DNA from: Halomonas sp. THAF5a | GTDB lineage: Bacteria > Pseudomonadota > Gammaproteobacteria > Pseudomonadales > Halomonadaceae | Direction: 5' to 3' | Assembly: GCF_009363755.1 (NCBI RefSeq) | Contig: NZ_CP045417.1 | Location: 310,001-374,000 of the forward strand | Length of the DNA: 64,000 bases | Shown: piece after piece, positions 51,632 through 58,851 of the stretch | How positions within the stretch are numbered: position 1 is the stretch's first letter | Layout of the letters: each line of letters begins with the position of its first letter | Translations under genes and position numbers: made by a program | The notes under the pieces: model-generated | Database searches by the model: none | Seen by the model: only the letters and a program-made list of their open reading frames with translations | Told to the model about the DNA's origin: nothing

Positions 51632-52567
51632 TCAGTAGAGCAGGGCGAAGAGCTTGCGGCGGTAGGTGACCGTCAGCGGATGATCGGCGCCCAGGGCATC
51701 GAAGGCCTGGAGCAGGGTGCGGCGGGCGGCATCCTCGCCGTAGGCGCGATCGCGCTTCATCAGGGCGAGCAGGGCCTCCAGACCGGCCTCGTACTGGCCG
51801 TCGGCCAGCTGGCGCAGGGCGCGCTGGAACTGCGCCTCGCTGTCATCGCGATCGCCCAGGGCCGCCAGCGCCTCGGCGGAGGGGGCCTGCTCGCCGAAGG
51901 CGATGCTGGCGCGCACGCCCCGGGCCGGGGCGGCATCGCGCTCCTCCGGCGGCAGGTTGTCGAGCAGCTCGCGGGCCTGGTCGGCCTCGCCGTCGGCCAC
52001 CAGGGCGCGGGCCAGCTCCACCTGGTAGGGCGTGTGCTGGGGGTACTGCTGGATGAGCTCCTGGTAGATGCGCCGGGCGGTGGCGGCATCGCCGGCGGCC
52101 AGGGCCTCGGCGGCCTGGTCCTCGGGCGCCTGGGGCGCCTCCTCCGGGGCCGGGAAGTAGCGGCCCAGCCACTCGCGGACCTGCTTCTCCGGCAGGGCAC
52201 CCTGGAAGTGGTCGACCAGGCCGCCCTGGCTGATCAGCTTGACGTCGGGGGCGGCCTGCACGCCCAGCTGGGCCGCGATCTCCGGCTCTTGGTCGATGTC
52301 CAGGCGGCCCAGCAGGAAGGCGCCCTGATACTCCCGGGCCAGCTTTTCCAGCACCTGGCTCAGCTGCTGGCTCGCCGCCTCGCCCTGGCTCCGGCAGTCG
52401 AGCAGCACCGGCACCTGCATGGAGGTCTCGAGCATCTGCTGGACGTTGCTGCGGTCGACGTCGAGGACGACATCGGCCTGCTGGCCTTGGGCAGGCCCGG
52501 CGCTGGGCTCGCCGGCGGAGGTGTCGGTGGTGAGCGGCTCACCGGTGCGGGGGTCGACGATGGGCAT
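51632..52567 (-). CDS. YbbN/CnoX-type thioredoxin-TPR co-chaperone
   Basis: A 311-residue protein. A thioredoxin fold (about residues 33-140, with the cis-Pro in AAPDVKLI) is followed by TPR-like helices (about 148-300: TARRIYQELIQQYPQHTPY and YEAGLEALLALMKRD). The redox CxxC is missing: the site following Asp57 reads CRSQGEAA, so it is not a thiol oxidoreductase. In E. coli the homologue YbbN/CnoX acts as a chaperone handing clients to GroEL. The upstream reading frame is open to 52681; the start at 52567 is inferred from family position and has only a distant AAGG. Confidence 0.85.
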   Translation of the reverse strand: MPIVDPRTGEPLTTDTSAGEPSAGPAQGQQADVVLDVDRSNVQQMLETSMQVPVLLDCRSQGEAASQQLSQVLEKLAREYQGAFLLGRLDIDQEPEIAAQLGVQAAPDVKLISQGGLVDHFQGALPEKQVREWLGRYFPAPEEAPQAPEDQAAEALAAGDAATARRIYQELIQQYPQHTPYQVELARALVADGEADQARELLDNLPPEERDAAPARGVRASIAFGEQAPSAEALAALGDRDDSEAQFQRALRQLADGQYEAGLEALLALMKRDRAYGEDAARRTLLQAFDALGADHPLTVTYRRKLFALLY

Positions 52568-52747
52568 GGTGACGGTAGCCTTGATCCAGAATGAGTTTGC
52601 CCTATAGATGCGGGCCGCCGCCGGCGACTTCAAGGGCCGCTCGGCGATGGTTGCCATCACGACGGCCCCCTCCCGAGGCACCCGCCGCCTCCTGAACCGG
52701 GGGCGGCCGTCCTCCGCCGACGCCGTCTGTCACCGCTTCATTAGATG

Positions 52748-52762
52748 ATGCAAGTTTTGCAT
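52748..52762. promoter_or_regulatory. LysR-type T-N11-A palindrome upstream of the symporter gene
   Basis: ATGCAA-GTT-TTGCAT is a perfect dyad with T-N11-A spacing in a short AT-rich stretch. It is 108 bp before the symporter ATG, where a LysR regulator would activate transcription. A LysR gene lies 3 kb downstream in the same cluster. Confidence 0.5.
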
Positions 52763-52870
52763 GAGAAATAGAAAGAAAGCGTTGGTCGCTGCTTCAACGG
52801 CTGTATCACCATGATGGCCAGGCCCGCACGAGGTGCGCGGGACACACAACGACAACGCAGGAATCTCACT

Positions 52871-54166
52871 ATGGCGGGTACACAAGCCCCGACGCGTCGA
52901 GGGATCTTATCGCCCTGGACGCGCCTCCCCCTCTGGAAGCAGATCTTCATTGCCCTGGTGCTCGGCCTGAGCCTCGGGGTGTTGCTCAATCAGACCGGCC
53001 ACGCTGACCTGGCGGCCGACATCAAGCCGCTGGGTGACCTGTTCATTCGCGGCATCAAGATGCTGATCGTGCCGCTGGTCTTCATCTCGCTGGTCACCGG
53101 CGTCGCCTCGCTCAATGACATGGCCAAGATCGGCCGCCTGAGCCTCAAGACCCTGGTGCTCTATCTGGGCATGACGGCCGTGGCGATCACCCTCGGTCTG
53201 GGGCTGGCCAGCCTCTTCCAGCCGGGCGTCGGCATCGACCTGGGCAGTGCGGCGAGCGTCGACGTCCGCGAGCCGCCCACGGCGGTCGATACCCTGCTCG
53301 GGCTGGTGCCGACCAACGCCGTCGAGGCCTTTGCCGAAGGCAACGTGCTGCAGATAATCGTCTTCGCGATCCTGTTCGGCCTGTCCATCACCCTGGTGGG
53401 TGAGAAGGCGCGCCCGGTCAAGGCGTTCTTCGACTCCGCGGCCGACATCATCTACCGCATGACCAGCATCATCATCTCCTTCACGCCCTACGGTGTCTTC
53501 GCGCTGATGACCTGGGTGGCGGGGACCTACGGGCTGGCGATGCTGGCGCCGTTGGCCAAGGTGATCGGGATCGTCTACCTGGGGTGCCTGCTGCACGCCG
53601 TGGTGGTGTACGGCGGCTTGCTGCGCTTGCTCGCCCGCCTGAACCCCGTGCGCTACTTCCAGGGCAGTGTCGAGCCGATCATGCTGGCCTTCACCAGCAC
53701 CTCCAGCTCCGGCACCCTGCCGGTGACCATGATGGCCGCCGAGCAGAACCTGGGCGTCAAGCGCAGCGTCTCGAGCTTCGTGCTGCCGCTGGGCGCGACC
53801 ATCAACATGGATGGCACCGCGCTCTATCAGGGGGTCTGTGCGCTGTTCATCGCCCAGGCCTACGGCGTCGACCTGGGGGCCGCCGAATTCGTCACCATCA
53901 TCCTGACCGCCACCCTGGGCTCCATCGGCACCGCCGGCGTGCCGGGAGCCGGGCTGATCATGCTCTCGCTGGTGCTGACCTCGGTCGGCCTGCCGCTGGA
54001 AGGGGTCGCCATCATCGCCGGTATCGACCGTATCCTCGACATGGCGCGTACCGGGCTGAACGTGGCGGGCGATTGTGCGGTGAGCTGCCTGGTCGCCAAG
54101 AGCGAGAAGGAACTGGACGAGGACGTCTTCAACACGCCTCACGTGATGCGCTCCTCGCTCGCCTGA
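52871..54166 (+). CDS. Dicarboxylate/amino acid:cation symporter (GltP type)
   Basis: A 431-residue DAACS/SDF transporter. Hairpin 1 contains TSTSSSGT (275-282), TM7 has NMDGT (312-316), hairpin 2 has GTAGVPGAG (353-361) and TM8 reads D-M-A-R-T-G-L-N-V-A-G-D. By alignment to GltPh this retains Asp390, Arg393, Thr394, Asn397 and Asp401. The arginine binds the acidic side chain of Asp or Glu, and DctA-type C4 carriers differ at the last aspartate. Thus uptake of aspartate or glutamate with sodium or protons is likely. The ATG at 52871 has AGGA upstream; the longer frame is not conserved. Confidence 0.9.
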   Translation: MAGTQAPTRRGILSPWTRLPLWKQIFIALVLGLSLGVLLNQTGHADLAADIKPLGDLFIRGIKMLIVPLVFISLVTGVASLNDMAKIGRLSLKTLVLYLGMTAVAITLGLGLASLFQPGVGIDLGSAASVDVREPPTAVDTLLGLVPTNAVEAFAEGNVLQIIVFAILFGLSITLVGEKARPVKAFFDSAADIIYRMTSIIISFTPYGVFALMTWVAGTYGLAMLAPLAKVIGIVYLGCLLHAVVVYGGLLRLLARLNPVRYFQGSVEPIMLAFTSTSSSGTLPVTMMAAEQNLGVKRSVSSFVLPLGATINMDGTALYQGVCALFIAQAYGVDLGAAEFVTIILTATLGSIGTAGVPGAGLIMLSLVLTSVGLPLEGVAIIAGIDRILDMARTGLNVAGDCAVSCLVAKSEKELDEDVFNTPHVMRSSLA

Positions 54167-54182
54167 TAGCGGAAACGCCGCG

Positions 54183-54214
54183 GCGGCCGGCAGCACTCGC
54201 GTGCTGCCGGCCGC
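54183..54214. terminator. Strong hairpin between symporter and racemase genes
   Basis: A perfect 14-bp GC-rich stem (GCGGCCGGCAGCAC with its complement) and a TCGC loop, followed by TGCCTTCTC. It could terminate or attenuate transcription before the racemase gene; no strong U-tract is present. Confidence 0.6.
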
Positions 54215-54315
54215 TGCCTTCTCAGGGCCCGGCACGGTCTGGAGGCGGCGTTCCCTGGCCTGGGCGCGGCCTCGGCCTTGTGCTTTCCCGACCCTATCCA
54301 CAGGAGACAGTCGCC

Positions 54316-55773
54316 ATGGTATCCACTGGGGCCCACCGTCCCGCTTCCGTCTCGCCGGTCCAGCGCTATGGCGTGGTGGGCGGGCTGGGCGCGCTCGGCA
54401 GCGCTGACGTGCTGATCAAGACGGTGCGAACCGCGGAGCACTGCAAGCAGAACGGCGGTGTCGACATCGCCTTCGAGCAGCGTCACTTCGAGGAAGGCCC
54501 CGGCATGGCCGACGAGGGCTATGATCCGCTGCGGCGCAAGTTCTACGTCTACAGCGTGCTCAAGGAGCTGCAAGGCAGGGTCGAGCACGCCTTGGTGCCC
54601 TGCTTCCTGTCGCATACCTTCCTGGCCGAGATCACGCCGGAGATCCCCTACAGCGTCATCGATATCTTCGATGCCCTGCGGGAGCGCATCGCGCGAGACT
54701 ATCCGGAGGTGCGCAAGATAGGCGTGCTGACCTCCAGCTACGTGCGCGCCTCGCGCATCTTCGACGCGCGCCTCGGCGATCGGGTGGAGATCGTCTATCC
54801 GGATGCGGACGTGCAGCGCGATGCCCTCATGCAGGCGATCTACGGCCCCAGCGGCATCAAGCAGGGCCATCATGGCGGCGAGTGCCTGCAGCTGCTGATG
54901 GCCGCCTGCGACAACCTGGTCAGCCGGGGCGCCGAGATCATCGTCCCGGGCTTGAGCGAGATTCCGGTGCTGATGTCGTCGCTGCAGCCGCTGACACCGG
55001 TGCCGCTGCTGGACGCCAACCTGATCTATGCCGAGTACGCGCTGGGCTACGACCGTGAACGCGAGCGCCGCCAGTTCAAGCTGGGGGTGCTGGGCGGGGT
55101 CGGGCCCGCGGCGACGGTGGATTTCATGCGCAAGGTGGTCGGCCTGACCGAGGCCGAGCGCGACCAGGACCACCTCAAGATGGTGGTCGAGCAGAACCCG
55201 CAGATTCCCGATCGCACCGCCAACCTCATCGGCAACGGCGAGGACCCGAGCATCCCGATGCTGGCCACCTGCCAGCGTCTCGAGGCCGATGGCGCCCACG
55301 CGATTGCCATCCCCTGCAACACGGCACACGCCTTCGTGGCGCGCATCCAGCCCTATATCGGGATTCCCATCGTCAACATGCTGACCGCCGTGGTCGAGCA
55401 CATCAGCGCCAGCCGCGAAGCGCCTGTCCGGGTGGGGCTGCTGGCGACCAGCGGCACCGTAGAGAGCCGTGTCTATCACGAGGTGGTGACGGCCGCAGGC
55501 CACGAGCTCCTGGCCCCGGACGCCGAGTATCAGGCGCGCGTCATGGAGGCCATCTACGGCGGCCTCGGCGTGAAGGCCGGGCATGTCGTCGGCGCCTGCA
55601 GCGAGCACCTGCAGGCCGCCATCGAGCATCTGCTGGCCAGGGGGGCGGAGGTCATCATCCTCGGCTGCACCGAGCTGCCGCTGATCGAGCTAGACCCGGC
55701 GCGGTTTCAGGGGGTGGCGCTGCTGGATCCCTCGGAAATCCTGGCGCGGCGCTGCGTGGCGCTGGCGCAGTAG
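54316..55773 (+). CDS. Two-domain aspartate/glutamate racemase family protein
   Basis: A 485-residue protein made of two consecutive racemase domains of about 230 residues, each starting with a GVLGGVGP- or VVGGLGAL-type loop (residues 19-28 and 257-266). In domain 2 both catalytic cysteines are present: Cys334 in PCNTAH and Cys451 in LGCTELP. In domain 1 the first is at Cys96 (PCFLSH, without NTAH) and the second is replaced by Gly212 (PGLSEIP), so the first half is probably inactive. AGGAG precedes the ATG by 9 bases. It likely interconverts L- and D-Asp or Glu, or acts on another acidic amino acid; neighbours support this. Confidence 0.85.
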   Translation: MVSTGAHRPASVSPVQRYGVVGGLGALGSADVLIKTVRTAEHCKQNGGVDIAFEQRHFEEGPGMADEGYDPLRRKFYVYSVLKELQGRVEHALVPCFLSHTFLAEITPEIPYSVIDIFDALRERIARDYPEVRKIGVLTSSYVRASRIFDARLGDRVEIVYPDADVQRDALMQAIYGPSGIKQGHHGGECLQLLMAACDNLVSRGAEIIVPGLSEIPVLMSSLQPLTPVPLLDANLIYAEYALGYDRERERRQFKLGVLGGVGPAATVDFMRKVVGLTEAERDQDHLKMVVEQNPQIPDRTANLIGNGEDPSIPMLATCQRLEADGAHAIAIPCNTAHAFVARIQPYIGIPIVNMLTAVVEHISASREAPVRVGLLATSGTVESRVYHEVVTAAGHELLAPDAEYQARVMEAIYGGLGVKAGHVVGACSEHLQAAIEHLLARGAEVIILGCTELPLIELDPARFQGVALLDPSEILARRCVALAQ

Positions 55774-55865
55774 GCGGCCACCGCGCCCGGGACGCGGGCG
55801 TCTCGCGGCGAGGCGAGCATTGACGGTATCCTGCTGCACAAGGCTCTCGCGCACAGGAGTTCGTC

Positions 55866-56780
55866 GTGGAAATAAACTGGCTGGAAGACTTCCTTACCCT
55901 GGCGGTGACGCGCAACTTCTCCCGCGCCGCCACGCTGCGCCACGTGACTCAGCCGGCCTTCAGCCGACGTATTCGCAACCTGGAGTACTGGGTGGGGGCC
56001 TCCCTGATCGACCGCAGCCTCTACCCGGTGGGGCTGACCCCGGCGGGAGAGGCCTTCCAGCGCACCGCCCAGGATGCCCTCTCGGTTCTGCGCATCGGAC
56101 GCGAGGAAGCGCTGGGGTATGTGCCCAAGATGGAGGAGGTCGTGTCCATCTCCGCCTCCCATACGCTGGCGGTCAGCTTCTTCGCGGACTGGCACGAGCA
56201 GCTGCAGGATGACCTGGGGGTCATCAAGGCGCGAATCATGGCCGATCACGTGGCCGGCTGCGTCGAGTCCCTGATCAGCGGCAACTGCGACCTGATGCTG
56301 GCCTACAATAGCCCGCTGCTGCCGACACTGACCGATATCGGGTGCTACCCCTCGATCGTGCTGGGCGGCGAGCGCCTGGTGCCGGTCAGCGCCGTGGACA
56401 GCCACGGGCAGGCGATTTTTCCCCTCGACGGCGACAGTCCCCAGCCCTATCTCTGCTACTCCACCGACAGCTACCTGGGGCGTCTCACGGCGCTCATCAT
56501 CAACCGTGAACGCCTCTCGTCGCGGCTGGAGTTCTGCTATGAATGCTCCATGTCCGACGTCCTGACGCGTGGTGCACTCGCCTGCAGCGGCATTGCCTGG
56601 GTGCCGGAGCGTGCCGTGAGGGAGGAGCTCGAGGGAGGGCGTCTCGTCATCGTCGGCGACGAGTCCCACACCGCTCCGCTGGATATCTGCCTCTTCCGCC
56701 GCGCCGACCTCGATCTGCCCGTCGCGGAGCGGATCTGGCAGGCATGTCTGCCGGCGCCTGGGGAATCAGAGCGGCACTGA
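55866..56780 (+). CDS. LysR family transcriptional regulator
   Basis: A 304-residue regulator with an N-terminal winged helix (WLEDFLTLAVTRNFSRAATLRHVTQPAFSRRI) and a periplasmic-binding-like effector domain from about residue 95. The N-terminus resembles the HypT/YjiE branch in WLxDFLTL--RNFS-AA. It starts at a GTG with AGGAG 6 bases upstream; no ATG alternative fits. It is 92 bp after the racemase gene on the same strand and is the obvious regulator of this module. The T-N11-A dyad before the symporter may be its target. Confidence 0.88.
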   Translation: MEINWLEDFLTLAVTRNFSRAATLRHVTQPAFSRRIRNLEYWVGASLIDRSLYPVGLTPAGEAFQRTAQDALSVLRIGREEALGYVPKMEEVVSISASHTLAVSFFADWHEQLQDDLGVIKARIMADHVAGCVESLISGNCDLMLAYNSPLLPTLTDIGCYPSIVLGGERLVPVSAVDSHGQAIFPLDGDSPQPYLCYSTDSYLGRLTALIINRERLSSRLEFCYECSMSDVLTRGALACSGIAWVPERAVREELEGGRLVIVGDESHTAPLDICLFRRADLDLPVAERIWQACLPAPGESERH

Positions 56781-56969
56781 GAGGCGCTCACTATCGCCAT
56801 GCCGGATGGACCGGGTCGGCCGTCGCGGGGGGCCGGGGCGCGACGCGATACAATACCGCGAGCTTCTTGCCTGAGTGGCCGAGGGCATACTGATACCCTG
56901 ACGTGGAAGCGTTGGCCGAAGGACAGGAGCCCAAGGGCTGCTGTCGCCTTGTTTCGTAGTGGAGACACC

Positions 56970-57587
56970 ATGACCCTGGAAAGCGCGATGTCGTTTCTCG
57001 CCGCCGTGTTCCTTTTCGGCATCACCCCCGGCCCCGGGGTCTTTGCCATCCTGGCGCGCGCTCTGGTGGGCGGTGTGGGCTCTTGCGCCCTGTTGGCGCT
57101 TGGCATGGTCGTCAGCGACATCATCTATCTGGTGGCTGCCTGTCTGGGCCTCGCCGTCATTGCCACGCTCTGGGGCGACGCCTTTACCGTGATACGCATC
57201 GTCGGCGCCGTCTATCTCATCTATCTGGGATGGAGAATGTGGAGGGCGCCGCTGGACCTGGAGGGGGAGAATGCGAAGGGAGGCGCAACCGGTATGGCGC
57301 TGAGTTTCGTGCAGGGCTTTCTGATTTCGGCCTCGAATCCGAAGGTCATTCTGTTCTACATCGCCTTCTTGCCCACGTTCATGGACCTGGCCGCCCTCGA
57401 TGCGGGCGATATTCTGTTGGCCTCGGCTCTGACGCTCATTGGCTTGATGCTTGGCCTCATGATGATTGCCCTGTTCGCCGCCAAGGCCCGTCGCTTCTTT
57501 CGCACCCAGGCATCCGTGCAGACACTGAATCGAAGCGCGGGCTCCATCATGATCGGTGCAGGCGTTTTCCTGGCGACCAAGCACTGA
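56970..57587 (+). CDS. LysE family amino acid exporter
   Basis: A 205-residue protein with six membrane segments. The N-terminal FLFGITPGPGVFAILARAL is the family's conserved TPGP signature. An internal YLIYLGWRMWR (about residues 82-92) and SFVQGFLISASNPKVILFY (about 112-130) also fit. Members export basic, neutral or other small amino acids (LysE, RhtB, ArgO). TGGAG precedes the ATG at 56970. It ends the apparent acidic amino acid module. Confidence 0.9.
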   Translation: MTLESAMSFLAAVFLFGITPGPGVFAILARALVGGVGSCALLALGMVVSDIIYLVAACLGLAVIATLWGDAFTVIRIVGAVYLIYLGWRMWRAPLDLEGENAKGGATGMALSFVQGFLISASNPKVILFYIAFLPTFMDLAALDAGDILLASALTLIGLMLGLMMIALFAAKARRFFRTQASVQTLNRSAGSIMIGAGVFLATKH

Positions 57588-57686
57588 GCCCATCGGTCGG
57601 CGTCCCTGTGCTCAACGCAGCCCGTGGCGATCACGTGTTGAGGTCCTGATCTGCAGCAAGGACGAGCGAGAAGGCGAGGGCACAAC

Positions 57687-57723
57687 GAAAGAAGGCGTAC
57701 CGCCCTGGGGCGACACGCCTTCT
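57687..57723 (-). terminator. Terminator of the initiator tRNA gene
   Basis: On the minus strand AGAAGGCGT pairs with ACGCCTTCT, with further inner pairing GTCGCCC/GGGCGGT, followed by TTCG. It lies 7 bp past the tRNA 3' end. Confidence 0.82.
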
Positions 57724-57729
57724 CGAAGA

Positions 57730-57806
<77 letters not shown>

Positions 57807-57820
57807 TCAACGTAGGGCAT

Positions 57821-57848
57821 ATTCTACACAGCGTTCGCCTTTAGTCAA
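57821..57848 (-). promoter_or_regulatory. Promoter of the initiator tRNA gene
   Basis: On the minus strand TTGACT (57848-57843) and TAGAAT (57826-57821) are 16 bp apart, the same layout as both rrn promoters. A GCCC-rich discriminator follows. The -10 ends 14 bp before the mature tRNA. Confidence 0.87.
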
Positions 57849-58000
57849 GGACCGATGGCGAACGCTCGTCCCAGGCCCGCTCCCTGGTCCATACTCGAGG
57901 GGCGTCACGAAAATGACCGTCCAACAAGTCAACATGGTCATGCTGGGGATGGCCGCCCGGCCACCCCATGTCGATGTCATTCATATCAGGGAGATAGCCA

Positions 58001-58747
58001 ATGACAAAGCAAGCACCCGTCGCCTGGGTCACTGGTGGTACCGGCGGTATCGGCAGTGCCATCTGCCGCGAGCTCGCCACACAGGGCTATATGGTGGTCG
58101 CGGGATATCACAATCCGGAGAAGGCGAAGGCCTGGCTGGAGACCCAGAAGGCAGAGGGCTATGACAACATCGCCCTGTCCGGGATCGATCTCACCGACTA
58201 CGCGTCCTGCGTGGACGGGGTGAAGGAGATCCGCGAGGCCTACGGCCCCGTCAGCGTGCTGGTCAACTGCGCCGGCATCACCCGCGATGGCACCATGAAG
58301 AAGATGTCGCCGGAGCAGTGGAGCGAGGTGATCGACACCAACCTCAACAGCGTCTTCAACACCTGTCGCAGCGTGATCGAGGACATGCTGGAGGAGGGCT
58401 ACGGCCGGATCATCAACATCTCCTCCATCAACGGCCGCAAGGGGCAGTTCGGCCAGGTGAACTACGCGGCGGCTAAGGCAGGGATGCACGGCCTGACCAT
58501 GTCACTGGCCCAGGAGACCGCCACCAAGGGCATCACCGTCAATACCGTGTCGCCCGGCTACATCGCCACCGACATGATCATGAACATTCCCGAGAAGGTG
58601 CGCGAGGCCATTCGCGAGACCATCCCGGTCAAGCGCTACGGCACCCCCGAGGAGATCGGTCGCGTGGTTGCCTTCCTGGCCGACAAGGACCAGGGCTTCA
58701 TCACCGGCGCCAACATCGACATCAACGGCGGCCAGTTCATGGGCTGA
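58001..58747 (+). CDS. phaB: Acetoacetyl-CoA reductase PhaB
   Basis: A 248-residue short-chain dehydrogenase using NADPH to make (R)-3-hydroxybutyryl-CoA for polyhydroxybutyrate. TGGTGGIG (11-18) binds the nucleotide. The tetrad is Asn115, Ser141/Ser142, Tyr155 and Lys159. The branch-specific INGRKGQFGQVNY and VSPGYIATDM segments distinguish PhaB from FabG. GGGAG precedes the ATG. No phaA or phaC lies within the window. A terminator follows. Confidence 0.92.
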   Translation: MTKQAPVAWVTGGTGGIGSAICRELATQGYMVVAGYHNPEKAKAWLETQKAEGYDNIALSGIDLTDYASCVDGVKEIREAYGPVSVLVNCAGITRDGTMKKMSPEQWSEVIDTNLNSVFNTCRSVIEDMLEEGYGRIINISSINGRKGQFGQVNYAAAKAGMHGLTMSLAQETATKGITVNTVSPGYIATDMIMNIPEKVREAIRETIPVKRYGTPEEIGRVVAFLADKDQGFITGANIDINGGQFMG

Positions 58748-58799
58748 TCGCCACGGCGCCACAGGAGACCCGCCGACGGCGATCCCGTCGGCAGAGCGC

Positions 58800-58827
58800 A
58801 GAACGCGAGGCCTCGGCCTCGCGTTCT
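58800..58827. terminator. Terminator between phaB and the DUF349 gene
   Basis: A perfect 12-bp stem (AGAACGCGAGGC / GCCTCGCGTTCT) with a CTCG tetraloop, placed between convergent genes. Confidence 0.8.
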
Positions 58828-58851
58828 CGTGTCTGGGGCGGCGCTGTGGGT

